Assembly: GCF_016862195.1 (NCBI RefSeq)
Contig: NZ_BOMM01000070.1
Location: forward strand, 31,506 to 95,505
Reading direction: 5' to 3'
Origin: Paractinoplanes ferrugineus
GTDB lineage: Bacteria > Actinomycetota > Actinomycetes > Mycobacteriales > Micromonosporaceae
Length of the DNA: 64,000 bases
Shown here: piece after piece, positions 43,220 through 51,419 of the stretch
Position numbering within the stretch: position 1 is the first letter of the stretch
Layout: each line of letters begins with the position of its first letter
Notes under the pieces: model-generated
Database searches by the model: none
Seen by the model: the letters and a program-made list of their open reading frames with translations, nothing else
Told to the model about the DNA's origin: nothing
Translations under genes and position numbers: made by a program

Positions 43220-43554
43220 ACCTGCCCACGCCAGCCCCCACCTCGCCACCGGCCACACCCACTCACGACGTCGCCCCGGCCGCGGACAACACCCCGCCGA
43301 CACGCAGCAAGATCACCGGCGGACTCGCCGCACTCGCCTGCGCGGCATGCTGCGCCATCCCACTGCTGATCACCGCCGGCGTACTGACCGGCGCAGGCGC
43401 AGCCCTGCTCGAGCAAACCCTGCTCGCCATCGCAGCCGGCCTGGCCGTAACCGCCCTGGGCCTGTGGTGGCTGCACCGGCGTCGCAGCGTCCACCGAGCT
43501 TCGACTGCCCGCGGCTCGACCACTGGGTGCGGCAGCGGAAGCTGCGGCTGCTGA
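43216..43554 (+). CDS. MerT-like small membrane protein
   Basis: 112 residues. A Pro-rich N-terminus, then two spans: GGLAALACAACCAIPLLITAGVL carries the CC-x-x-P arrangement of MerT/MerC helix 1; the second span is LLAIAAGLAVTALGLWWL. The C-terminus is Cys-rich (GCGSGSCGC). Probably passes Hg(II) or another soft metal across the membrane. No merA reductase is in the window. Confidence 0.7.
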   Translation: MNLPTPAPTSPPATPTHDVAPAADNTPPTRSKITGGLAALACAACCAIPLLITAGVLTGAGAALLEQTLLAIAAGLAVTALGLWWLHRRRSVHRASTARGSTTGCGSGSCGC

Positions 43555-44103
43555 ACGGCATGCTGAAGCAATCCGATCTCGAGTCGGGTACCTGTGGCAT
43601 CCGGCGGGGTGGGGTTTGACCGGATCTCGATCCGTGCTGTCGCCCGTCTCCAAAGTCATCCGGCAGCCTCCACTTTCGCCGGCGACGAACCGCATGAGCT
43701 GGCCGAGACGGTGCGCCGGTGAGGGCGGCCGCGGTGGCCAATGGCCCGGATCGACGGGAAGCGCAGCGCGAGTTTGTTGGTCGTCGATGTGCCGGATCGG
43801 GTGCCAGATCTTCGCGGGGGTACGCCGGGCGGCGTCCGCGGTGGTGATCTAGCCAAAGCTCAGCACCGGCCGTCCGGCGGCGATCTGGGCAATCGCGCAC
43901 ATCAGCAGCCCTGGCCCCGCACTCGGTGGCCAGCGCGCCACCCGCGGAGTCGTCGGCGGTGATGGCACGGTTGCCCCACTGTGCAGACCGAACGCTACCT
44001 ACCACCAGCCGACTGCTGAGAACTTGATGAAAGAGCCGTTCACGGCCCGGCTCCAGCCTGCGGTTTCAGCGTTCTCTTAGGGGCACTCCGCGATATTCGC
44101 CGG
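43555..44103. other. intergenic stretch, no convincing gene
   Basis: About 550 bp. Several short frames overlap on the minus strand around 43650-43960 but none shows a recognisable family, so it may hold decayed coding DNA. One direct repeat of the 11-bp type (44065-44080) lies near its end. Confidence 0.4.
44065..44080 (+). promoter_or_regulatory. 11-bp direct repeat R1 (before small membrane peptide)
   Basis: TTCAGCGTTCT followed by CTTAG, repeat period 11. The following bases align with those after repeat R7 (54364), including a -10-like GATATT. Confidence 0.5.
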
Positions 44104-44220
44104 ATGCTTCTCGTTTTCATCGCCGTCGGGGCTGCCGGTTGGGTTGTGCTTCAGGTCAGGGCTTGGGCGCTGTGGCTGCCGTTGACCATGAAGGCTGTCT
44201 TGCTCGAGGACCAACGGTAG
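44104..44220 (+). CDS. possible 38-residue single-span membrane peptide
   Basis: MLLVFIAVGAAGWVVLQVRA then WALWLPLTMKAVLLEDQR: one hydrophobic segment with a charged end. No strong ribosome site, but it begins where a transcript from the R1 promoter would start. No family known. Confidence 0.35.
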   Translation: MLLVFIAVGAAGWVVLQVRAWALWLPLTMKAVLLEDQR

Positions 44221-44241
44221 CGGCATACAACGGTGACCTTC

Positions 44242-44257
44242 TTCAGCGGTTTCTCAG
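44242..44257 (+). promoter_or_regulatory. 11-bp direct repeat R2 (uppP promoter)
   Basis: TTCAGCGGTTT then CTCAGCGG, 58 bases before the uppP start. Confidence 0.5.
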
Positions 44258-44314
44258 CGGCTGCGCAGCAGGATCCGCATGCTGTCCTCGCGCCCCTCGA
44301 CCGGAAGATCTCAC

Positions 44315-45274
44315 ATGGCCGACCCCACCCTGACCTACCCCGAGGCGATCGTCATCGGCCTGCTGCAGGGCGTCACCGAGCTTTTCCCGGTATCCAGCCT
44401 GGGCCACAGCGTCTTGCTGCCGGCGATCATCGGCGGCCGGTGGGCGCGCGACCTGAGCCTGAGCGCGGACCAGTCGCCGTACCTGGCCTTTGTGGTGGCT
44501 GTGCACGTCGCGACGGCGGTCGCGCTGATCTGGTTCTTCCGAGCCGACTGGGTGCGGATCGTGCGGGGGCTGGCCACCTCGGTCCGGGACCGCACCATCA
44601 GTACGCCGGATCAGCGGCTCGGCTGGCTGCTGGTGGTCGCGACCGTCCCCGTCGGGCTGGCCGGCCTGGTGCTCGAGCACACGGTGCGCACCACGCTCGG
44701 CAAGCCGGTGCCCGCAGCCCTTTTCCTGATCCTCAACGGGCTGATCCTGGCCGGCGTCGAGCGGATCCGCGGGAGGTCTCCGGTCGCAGAGCCGGTGGCG
44801 ATGGGATCCGATCACGTCTATGTGAGCGCTGCTGCGCGTCGGGGCGGTGTCTCGGCCGCCCACGGTGGTGACGTGGTCGCCGACAACCGCCTCGGCGGGC
44901 AGAGTTGGGGTCAGGCGCTGCTGATCGGCAGCGCGCAGATCCTGGCGCTGCTGCCCGGCGTCAGCCGTTCGGGCGCCACCATCGGCGCCGGACTGCTTCG
45001 GGGGTTGTCGCACGAGGACGCGGCCCGGTTCGCGTTCCTGCTGGCCACCCCGGTGATCCTCGCGGCCGGGGTGTTGAAGCTGCCGGAACTCGCCGGGCCC
45101 TCGGGTCGCGGCATCCTTGGCCCGGTGCTGGCCGGCAGCCTGGTCGCGGGCGTCGCCGCGTACGTGTCTCTGCGTTTTCTGACCCGCTACTTCGAGACCC
45201 GCACTCTGAACCCGTTCGCGATCTACTGCGTCGTGGCCGGAGTGGGCGCCCTGGTCTGGACCGTATTCAACTGA
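44315..45274 (+). CDS. uppP: undecaprenyl-diphosphatase
   Basis: 319 residues, about 8 spans. Both BacA/UppP motifs: GLLQGVTELFPVSSLGH (Glu-rich region and the SSxGH box) and LLPGVSRSGATIGAGL (PGxSRSGxT). Removes a phosphate from undecaprenyl diphosphate to recycle the cell-wall lipid carrier; gives bacitracin resistance when overproduced. ATG 44315 with GGAAGA upstream. The loop at about 160-200 is longer than usual. Confidence 0.93.
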   Translation: MADPTLTYPEAIVIGLLQGVTELFPVSSLGHSVLLPAIIGGRWARDLSLSADQSPYLAFVVAVHVATAVALIWFFRADWVRIVRGLATSVRDRTISTPDQRLGWLLVVATVPVGLAGLVLEHTVRTTLGKPVPAALFLILNGLILAGVERIRGRSPVAEPVAMGSDHVYVSAAARRGGVSAAHGGDVVADNRLGGQSWGQALLIGSAQILALLPGVSRSGATIGAGLLRGLSHEDAARFAFLLATPVILAAGVLKLPELAGPSGRGILGPVLAGSLVAGVAAYVSLRFLTRYFETRTLNPFAIYCVVAGVGALVWTVFN

Positions 45275-45579
45275 TCGGCGGGGCAGGGTGCGCCCGGCCG
45301 GGCGCGTAGCGGGCTTCAACGGTGCAGGTGTCCGCGACCGAGGCGACAGCGCGTTGCGTCCGACGTCGGCTTGCCGGTTTCAGCCGCGTACCAGGCCCAC
45401 GCACGACAGAACCCGTACGAGGCCGGGTGGGTGCGCCGTACCGGCACCGGTCCTGTGCCGACCACGGGTGGTGGCGCACGAAAGGTGGTTCGGAACGCCC
45501 GCCTCGGGAGCGAGCCTGAGCGCGCAGACGAGGCCGAGGATGCCGGCCGGCACCACCAGCGGTTCGTAAGTGTCGGATT
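45275..45579. other. intergenic stretch between convergent uppP and DUF347-A
   Basis: 305 bp; nothing recognisable. No strong hairpin noticed. Confidence 0.4.
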
Positions 45580-46362
45580 TCAGCCGATGGGCACCTGCGC
45601 ACGGTCAGCCCGGGAGTAGGCCAGATAGCCGACCAGCGCGACGATCACAGCGGCCCAGGCCGCGGTGACCGGGCCGGTGCCGAGCCCGAGGCCGCCGCGG
45701 GCGGTGGAGACGCCCATCCAGTCGGCGAAGGACGCGCCCAGCGGGCGGGTGATCACGTAGGCGGTCCAGAACGCGGCGACCGGGCCGAGTCGTCGGGCCC
45801 GGAACGCGACGGCGGGCACCGCGATCGCGGCGGCGAAGATCAGCCCGGAGCCGAGGTAGCCCCAGCCGAACGTGGCTGCGGTGAGGTCGCCGGCGGCGGT
45901 GCCCAGCGCGAAGGTGGCCAGAACCGTGGACCAGTAGAACAGTTCCCGGCGTCCCGCGATCACCGTGTGGATCGACAGGGTGCCCTCGGTGCGGTACCAG
46001 AGCCAGAGAATCGCGGCGAGCGCAACCGCGAAGGCAGCTGTGGAGACCGCGTACGGGATGCCGAGCGCGACGTGCAGCACGTCAGCGGCCATCGTGCCGA
46101 AGATGCTGACCATCACCACCGCGAACCAGTAGATGCCCGCCCGGTAGCGGGGCGCCCAGAGCTGTGCGACCAACGCGGCGGCGAGCCCGACTGCGCCGAT
46201 GCCGACCGCCACCGGTGGTGCGAGGGCGTGCGCCAGGAAGTCCGAGGCGGTCTCGCCCATCCCGGTGGTGAGCACCTTGATGATCCAGAAAAGGGCCGTC
46301 ACCTGCGGCACCTTCACCAGTCCGGTGGCACGCAGATGCCCGGCACGTACATCAGTTGTCAT
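45580..46362 (-). CDS. DUF347 / COG4705 membrane protein A
   Basis: 260 residues, about 8 spans in four repeats. N-terminal repeat VKVPQVTALFWIIKVLTTGMGETASDFLA; the third repeat FYWSTVLATFALGTAAGDLTA; the fourth AFWTAYVITRPLGASFADWMGVS. Function unknown; the conserved Glu/Asp in each repeat (GETxxD, GTAxGD, GAxxxD) could form an ion path. ATG 46362 is chosen; direct repeat R3 is just upstream. One of four paralogues here. Confidence 0.85.
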   Translation of the reverse strand: MTTDVRAGHLRATGLVKVPQVTALFWIIKVLTTGMGETASDFLAHALAPPVAVGIGAVGLAAALVAQLWAPRYRAGIYWFAVVMVSIFGTMAADVLHVALGIPYAVSTAAFAVALAAILWLWYRTEGTLSIHTVIAGRRELFYWSTVLATFALGTAAGDLTAATFGWGYLGSGLIFAAAIAVPAVAFRARRLGPVAAFWTAYVITRPLGASFADWMGVSTARGGLGLGTGPVTAAWAAVIVALVGYLAYSRADRAQVPIG

Positions 46363-46385
46363 CCGGGAATGTTCGCCGCCGGCGC

Positions 46386-46401
46386 CTGAAGAACGGCTGA
46401 A
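46386..46401 (-). promoter_or_regulatory. 11-bp direct repeat R3 (DUF347-A promoter)
   Basis: Minus strand TTCAGCCGTTC then TTCAGGCG; ACATTC follows as a -10 candidate before the ATG at 46362. Confidence 0.55.
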
Positions 46402-46606
46402 CGACCGCGTCGCCGTTTTGACGCAACGCTTGGCCGGATACCCCACGAAGTCTCATCGCGTCGGCAGGTTGTGGGGGCCCTTGGGAGAGGTCGAGCGAGC
46501 GATGGACGTGCAGCGGGAAAGGCGCCGGTGATCGATGCCGATGCCGATGCCTGTCGACGGCATGGTGAAGCGAACACCGCGGTCAGCGTCCCTCAGCCTG
46601 TGCCGG

Positions 46607-47746
46607 CTACCTCGTTACCAGGGCGGCGGCGACCTTGCTGACCGGCTCGGCGAGCGCGTTGACCGCGTCCGACAGACCCTTGAGGTCGGTGGGGCTCAGC
46701 TCGCTATGTAGTTTCCAGCCGTTGCCGGAGCGGTACTTCGTTAGGGCCGCGTCGACGTTGGCGAACTCGGCGTCGAGAGTCTTGACTAAGGTCGGGTTGC
46801 GCTTCTCCAGCACCGGGCGAAGCGCGGCTATCGCGGCCTGGCAGCCTTCGATGTTGGCGTTGAAGTCCCACAGGTCGGTGTGCGAGTAGCGGTCCTCCTC
46901 GCCGGTGATCTTGCCGCTGGCGACCTCGTCCAGCAGCCCCTTCGCACCGTTGGCCAGTTGCAGCGCGGTGAGCTGCTCGGCGTTCGACTTCCGCACGATT
47001 TCCTTGACGTCGGTGAGTAGTTGGTCAGCGATCGGGCCGTCCTTTCTGATGTCCGGCTTCGGGGCCCACAAGTCTTTCTCGAGGCGGTGGAAGCCGCCGA
47101 AGGGTTGGCCGTCCGGTGCGGCGTCCTCGCGTCCGTCGATGCGTGGGTCGAGGTCACCGAAGACGGAGGCCACCGGTTCGATGCGCTCCCAGTAGGTGCG
47201 CGCGATCGGGTACAGCTGTTTGGCTCGGGCGATGTCGCCGGCTTTGACGGCGGCGACGAACTCGCTGGTCTTTGTCTGCAGGGCAGCGGTCTGGCTCTTG
47301 ACGTACCGGGTGTAGTCGGTGGTGGCGTCCTTGAGCGCGGCGTCGTCGGCGAGCGGAGCGGCGGAGCCGGACACGGTGATCGGGTTCCGTATACCTTGGC
47401 CGATCATGCCGGGCTTGCAGGCGATCTCGTAGGACCCGGCGGGCAGCTCGACGTGTAACTCGCGCGACAGCCCGGGGGTGATGTTCTCGATCTCGCCCAG
47501 CACCCGGTCACCAGGCCCGTAGATGTAGAACTCGTTGACCTTCGTGCCGCTGTTGGTGATCGAGAAGATGCTGGTGCCGGCATCCAGGGTGCTTGTGGCG
47601 ATCTCGCAGAGCGTGTCGGTCGCCGTGACCGTGATGGTCTCGCCGGCCGCAGTGGTGCCGGCGGAGTCGTCGGAGCCGCACCCCGCGAGGGGCACGCCGA
47701 GCGAGCCGGCCGCCACAAGAGCGAGCACCCGGTAGGTAGCGCGCAT
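46607..47746 (-). CDS. efeO: EfeO-type iron-uptake lipoprotein (cupredoxin + M75 imelysin)
   Basis: 379 residues. Lipobox LAGCGS near residue 21, cupredoxin-like domain (ITVTATDTLCEIATSTLDAGTS ... YEIACKPGMIGQG) and the M75 domain with the metal motif GGFHRLEKDLW (HxxE). Binds ferrous/ferric iron outside the membrane and hands it to EfeU. efeU is 12 kb away and no EfeB peroxidase is in the window. Upstream lie a BlaI-type dyad and an IdeR-like box. Confidence 0.92.
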   Translation of the reverse strand: MRATYRVLALVAAGSLGVPLAGCGSDDSAGTTAAGETITVTATDTLCEIATSTLDAGTSIFSITNSGTKVNEFYIYGPGDRVLGEIENITPGLSRELHVELPAGSYEIACKPGMIGQGIRNPITVSGSAAPLADDAALKDATTDYTRYVKSQTAALQTKTSEFVAAVKAGDIARAKQLYPIARTYWERIEPVASVFGDLDPRIDGREDAAPDGQPFGGFHRLEKDLWAPKPDIRKDGPIADQLLTDVKEIVRKSNAEQLTALQLANGAKGLLDEVASGKITGEEDRYSHTDLWDFNANIEGCQAAIAALRPVLEKRNPTLVKTLDAEFANVDAALTKYRSGNGWKLHSELSPTDLKGLSDAVNALAEPVSKVAAALVTR

Positions 47747-47769
47747 GATCTTCCGTCCTCGAATGAAGT

Positions 47770-47782
47770 TCTACAAGTTGTA
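47770..47782. promoter_or_regulatory. BlaI-type dyad B1 (efeO)
   Basis: CTACAAGTTGTAG, perfect CTACA-N3-TGTAG, 24 bases before the efeO start. Confidence 0.65.
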
Positions 47783-47789
47783 GGTGACG

Positions 47790-47808
47790 GTAAGGCATGC
47801 CTCACCTA
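47790..47808. promoter_or_regulatory. IdeR/DtxR-like iron box (efeO)
   Basis: Read on the minus strand, TTAGGTGAGGCATGCCTTA resembles the 19-bp IdeR consensus TTAGGTTAGGCTAACCTAA with a few mismatches. Confidence 0.6.
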
Positions 47809-48019
47809 ATCGTCCAGGAGAGGTCCGCTCTCTTGCGGAACACTTAGCGAAAATCGCGCCATATCTCATCGATTGGCGGCTTGGCGGTCGTCCGCTCGTT
47901 GTGCGACACGACCGCTCCGGTCGCCACAACTCCCGCCGCAGCCATGCCCGCACGCTTCACCGCCATGGGAGTCCAGCCGGGCCAAGCAAATGTTCGGTTA
48001 CAGCACTCTTGAGGAGACT

Positions 48020-48838
48020 GTGGCCCATTCTGAGGTCATGCCGGGAGTCAGCGAAGTCAGCGCTAGCCCAGCCGCGACCCAGATGCTCAACAAGGTTCCC
48101 GAAGTCACCATCTACTTCTGGATTATCAAGATCTTGTGTACGACGGTGGGCGAGAGCCTGGCGGACTACATCAACGAGACGCTCGGGTTCGGCCTGACCA
48201 ATACCACCGTCGTTTTCGTCGTGGCCCTGGCGATCGTGCTGTTCGTGCAGTTCAGGCTGCGCCGTTACCTGCCGGGCGTGTACTGGCTCGCCGTCGTGCT
48301 GATCAGCGTCGTCGGCACCCTGCTGACCGACCAGCTCACCGACAACCAGGGTGTCGCCCTGTGGCTGAGCACTACCGTGTTCGCCGTTCTGCTCGCCGTG
48401 GTCTTCGGCATCTGGTACGCCCGGGAACGCACCCTGTCCATCCACTCGATTGTGACCACACCGCGGGAGGCCTTCTACTGGCTGACAGTGCTGGTGACTT
48501 TCGCGCTGGGCACGGCCGCCGGCGACTGGACCCTGGATCTGACCGGCTGGTCGCCCGGCCCGGCGATCCTGCTGCCGGCCGGGCTGATCCTGGCCGTGGT
48601 CATCGCGTGGCGGTTCGGTGCCGGTCCGGTGCTGTGCTTCTGGCTCGCTTACATTCTGACCCGTCCACTGGGTGCGAACCTGGGCGACTTCCTCGGCCTG
48701 TCCAGTGATGAGGGTGGTCTCGGCCTGGGCACTGCTACCACCAGCCTGATCTTCTTGGCGGCCATCCTGGCGGTGGTGGTCTACCTCACGGTGACCCGCA
48801 AGGACCGGACCGAGGCAATCCGGGACGGCCGACCCTGA
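48020..48838 (+). CDS. DUF347 / COG4705 membrane protein B
   Basis: 272 residues, about 8 spans. NKVPEVTIYFWIIKILCTTVGESLADYIN, then FYWLTVLVTFALGTAAGDWTLDL and CFWLAYILTRPLGANLGDFLG. GTG 48020 follows GAGGAG; ATG 48041 is an alternative. Divergent from efeO. Of the four copies it has the least convincing direct repeat upstream. Function unknown. Confidence 0.85.
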   Translation: MAHSEVMPGVSEVSASPAATQMLNKVPEVTIYFWIIKILCTTVGESLADYINETLGFGLTNTTVVFVVALAIVLFVQFRLRRYLPGVYWLAVVLISVVGTLLTDQLTDNQGVALWLSTTVFAVLLAVVFGIWYARERTLSIHSIVTTPREAFYWLTVLVTFALGTAAGDWTLDLTGWSPGPAILLPAGLILAVVIAWRFGAGPVLCFWLAYILTRPLGANLGDFLGLSSDEGGLGLGTATTSLIFLAAILAVVVYLTVTRKDRTEAIRDGRP

Positions 48839-48985
48839 TCCGCCCGGGCGGCCCCTGGCCGGCCCCGCGTTGACCGGCCTTAGCCTGCCGGAGCTGAACT
48901 CGTCCGACGGCTAAGGGCGGCGGCACCCGACGCGTTGACCAGCGGCCGGGCGAACGGCAGCAGCCCGGCCGCCCGCCCTGGGGCG

Positions 48986-50098
48986 TCAGGGTGCTGACGG
49001 CGGGGTGTAGGCCGGGATGTTCGCCGCGATCAGGTGCTGCTCGAAGGTGAACACGTTTGGGTCTTGGGCGTCCACAGCCAGGCTGACCCAGTGGTTCTGG
49101 GCTTCGCCGAAGGTGGTGACGCGGGTGAAGTTCTCCACCACGTTGGGCCCGGCCAGGCCGGCGGCGTTGACCGTCGCGTAGTCGGTAAGGGGTTTGGTCG
49201 TCTCGAAGCTGTGCGAGTCGCCGTTGACCAGCACGACCGGGCCGGCGAAGGCGGTGGTCTGGCGGAACAGTTCGGCCTTGGTGTCGGCGTAGTGGGTGAG
49301 CACGGCGCTGGGGTCCCACATGTCGGCCTGCGTGACGATCAGGACGCCCTTGGAGTGGGCGGCCTTGGCGGCGGCGAATCCGGTCCGCAGCCAGGCGAGG
49401 TTGGCGGCGTTGCGGGCCGCGTACTCGGCCTGGCCCTCGGCGGCCGGGCCGTTCTTGGTGCCGTCGGCGAAGTTGTTGTCGCTGCCGGGGATGTTGAGGG
49501 CGAGGTAGGTGACCGGGCCCTTGGTGAAGCGGACGTTCTCGGGGTAGGCGGCGCTCTGCCGCATCACGGTCATCTTGTGCCGGCCCAGGCTGCGGTTGTC
49601 GGGGTAGGACAGTTTGCGCAGGTAGGCGAGGCGGTCGCTGGAGTCGGAAACGGCGCCGCCGACGGTGCTGGGCCGGTCGCAGTCGGTCCATTCGTTGTCG
49701 CCGGGGGTGTAGATCACCGGGGCGTCGAGCTGGGCGAACAGGCTCAGCGTGGACTTGTAGACGTCGGGGTGGGTGGCGTCGGCGACGGCCTTGTCCGGGG
49801 TCGGGTTCGCCGGGTCCTCGGGGTGCGGGTCGGCGTAGCAGGGTTCACTGCCGTTCTTGGTGTCGCCGTCGAACAGTGAAAACGCCAGGTGCGCGGCGTT
49901 CATGTCGGCGATCACGGCGGGGTAGTGGGCTCGGCCGTAGTCGCCGTAGGGCATGTCACCGAACAGCCCGACGGTGTAGGAGGACCGGTGGCGGTCGTCG
50001 CGGTCGGCGCTGGCCGCCGTCGGTGCGGTGAGGGCGACGACGGCGCCGAGGGTCACGGTGATCCCGGCGGCAAGGCTGACGACAGGGTGCGGGCGCAT
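48986..50098 (-). CDS. secreted calcineurin-like metallophosphoesterase
   Basis: 370 residues. Signal peptide (VVSLAAGITVTLGAVVALTAPTAASA), then metallophosphatase motifs GLFGDMPYGD, SLFDGDTKNG, TPGDNEWTDC and LVNGDSHSF (D, GDxxxx, GDNE, GDSH). Hydrolyses phosphomonoesters or diesters outside the cell; substrate unknown. ATG 50098 with GAGGAG upstream. BlaI-type dyad B2 is about 90 bases before the start. Confidence 0.85.
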   Translation of the reverse strand: MRPHPVVSLAAGITVTLGAVVALTAPTAASADRDDRHRSSYTVGLFGDMPYGDYGRAHYPAVIADMNAAHLAFSLFDGDTKNGSEPCYADPHPEDPANPTPDKAVADATHPDVYKSTLSLFAQLDAPVIYTPGDNEWTDCDRPSTVGGAVSDSSDRLAYLRKLSYPDNRSLGRHKMTVMRQSAAYPENVRFTKGPVTYLALNIPGSDNNFADGTKNGPAAEGQAEYAARNAANLAWLRTGFAAAKAAHSKGVLIVTQADMWDPSAVLTHYADTKAELFRQTTAFAGPVVLVNGDSHSFETTKPLTDYATVNAAGLAGPNVVENFTRVTTFGEAQNHWVSLAVDAQDPNVFTFEQHLIAANIPAYTPPSAP

Positions 50099-50188
50099 GA
50101 GTCTCCTCGAGTGGTGGACGCTGCCCAGGACCTTCGGTACCACCCATGGCCGGCCGGCTACAGCCCGGTAACGCCCACCCCAATACTC

Positions 50189-50201
50189 CTACAACTTGTA
50201 G
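50189..50201. promoter_or_regulatory. BlaI-type dyad B2 (metallophosphoesterase)
   Basis: CTACAACTTGTAG within a 15-bp perfect palindrome CCTACAACTTGTAGG; upstream of the gene starting at 50098 and just past the 3' end of the next phosphoesterase gene. Confidence 0.65.
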
Positions 50202-50202
50202 G

Positions 50203-51141
50203 TCAGAGGTGAAGGCCGGCGGTCATCGGTACGGCCGTGGCCGCGCAGCCCAGTGGGGGCAGGCCCAGCAGGTCTTCGCTGGTGCGCAGGGTCGAGCAGT
50301 GGTCGTATGCCCGGGTGTCCGTGACCTGATTGGTGGTGGGGGAGAGGACCACCGTGGGGATGTGGTTGTCGGTGTCGGAGCCCTCGTCGAAGGTGATGAT
50401 CACGACGAGGCGCCCGGACCGGTAGTCGGCCCCGGCCAGCACGCGGGGGATCCATCGGGCCAGCCACTCGTCGCCGTGGGCGACCTGCAGGCTCGGGCAG
50501 CTCGGCGCACCGTGCATGTCGTGGCAGGAGTTCGGGGTGACGAACGAGTAGTCCGGCAGCCGGCCGGTCGCGAGGTCGCCCGGCAGGGTGGCACCGAGCT
50601 CGACCTGCCCGATCGAACAGGCCCGGGCCTCGCTGGTGTAGTAGGGCACGGCCGTGTGCCGGACCAGGAACATGCCGTGCGAGCCGTTCTTGCGCGCGCA
50701 GGGTGCCGGCAGGTCCTCGGCGTAGTTGCGCCACGACCGGTGGGCGGCGTCGAGTTGCGCGAAGATGTTCGGGCCGTTGATCGGGTGGTGCCGTGGTCCC
50801 TGGTCGTCGCAGATGCCGGCGGTGCTGCCGCTGGTCATCAGGAGGTAGGCGGCCAGTGACGGGCAGCCGACCGGGTAGTTGGCGACCATGCGGGTGGCCG
50901 AGCCGTAGTGCTGGGACAGCCGGGTGAGATAGCCGGCGTCCGGGTTGCCGATGATCTGCTGGTAGGTGCGGTTCTCCTCGACGATGACCATGACCTTGGA
51001 GTAGCCGTGGTGGCCGGCCGCAGTGGCTCGGCCAGGTGCGAAGGCCGTGGCCGCACCGGGCACCGCGGAGGGAACGGCGGTGACGAGGCCGGCGATGGCA
51101 ACGGCGGCTCCGAGGAGGCGTCGCGTGACCGTGGTGTGCAT
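50203..51141 (-). CDS. secreted phosphoesterase/acid-phosphatase-type protein 1 (PF04185-like)
   Basis: 312 residues. N-terminal signal with RRLLGAAVAIAGLVTAVPSAV, then SKVMVIVEENRTYQQIIGNPDA, NYPVGCPSLAAYLLMTSGSTAG, VTPNSCHDMHG and VIITFDEGSDTDNHIPTVVLSP: the alkaline-phosphatase-fold phosphoesterase family. Paralogue of the protein at 56864. ATG 51141 with GGGAG upstream. Probably releases phosphate from exogenous esters. Confidence 0.85.
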   Translation of the reverse strand: MHTTVTRRLLGAAVAIAGLVTAVPSAVPGAATAFAPGRATAAGHHGYSKVMVIVEENRTYQQIIGNPDAGYLTRLSQHYGSATRMVANYPVGCPSLAAYLLMTSGSTAGICDDQGPRHHPINGPNIFAQLDAAHRSWRNYAEDLPAPCARKNGSHGMFLVRHTAVPYYTSEARACSIGQVELGATLPGDLATGRLPDYSFVTPNSCHDMHGAPSCPSLQVAHGDEWLARWIPRVLAGADYRSGRLVVIITFDEGSDTDNHIPTVVLSPTTNQVTDTRAYDHCSTLRTSEDLLGLPPLGCAATAVPMTAGLHL

Positions 51142-51224
51142 GGAGGCTCCCGACCCTGGAGGTGCTATTGGTCGCAGTGTTGCCCCGGACTGCCCGGCTA
51201 CCAGGGATTCGCCGCTACCTGCTC

Positions 51225-51240
51225 TTCAGGCGTCCTTCAG
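51225..51240 (+). promoter_or_regulatory. 11-bp direct repeat R4
   Basis: TTCAGGCGTCC then TTCAG. It lies between the phosphoesterase gene and a truncated glycosyltransferase gene, pointing to the plus strand where no gene follows. It may serve the minus-strand phosphoesterase in reverse orientation. Confidence 0.45.
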
Positions 51241-51241
51241 G

Positions 51242-51376
51242 TCAGGCAAGATCGAGGAAGTCGTGGTGGGTGACGGTGAAGCCGTCTGCCGTGAATCGGC
51301 GGCCCAGCTCGCGGGCGACGCCGTCGTGGCCGGCGCCGACGCTCGCCGACACCACAACGATCTTGTCTGAGTTCAT
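51242..51376 (-). pseudogene. N-terminal remnant of an MGDG-synthase-type glycosyltransferase
   Basis: 44 residues: MNSDKIVVVSASVGAGHDG, VARELGRRFTADGFTVTHHD, FLDLA stop. This is the SA-x-x-GaGH opening of MGDG_synth/MurG-like glycosyltransferases, ended by TGA after the first Rossmann unit. A remnant, or a short relic peptide. Confidence 0.6.
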
Positions 51377-51419
51377 GGACGAAAACTGACAAGATCTTGG
51401 TAAGAGAGCGCTGAACCGG

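Noticed and set aside
43370..44005. 211-residue minus-strand frame, possible transposase or decayed enzyme
   Set aside because: Arg-rich sequence, no DDE/HTH or other motif I could defend; kept only as an intergenic note.
47811..47880. an 11-bp direct repeat before DUF347-B
   Set aside because: Only a weak CTCTT/CTTAG-like pair is visible; it does not meet the TTCAG spacing of the other sites.
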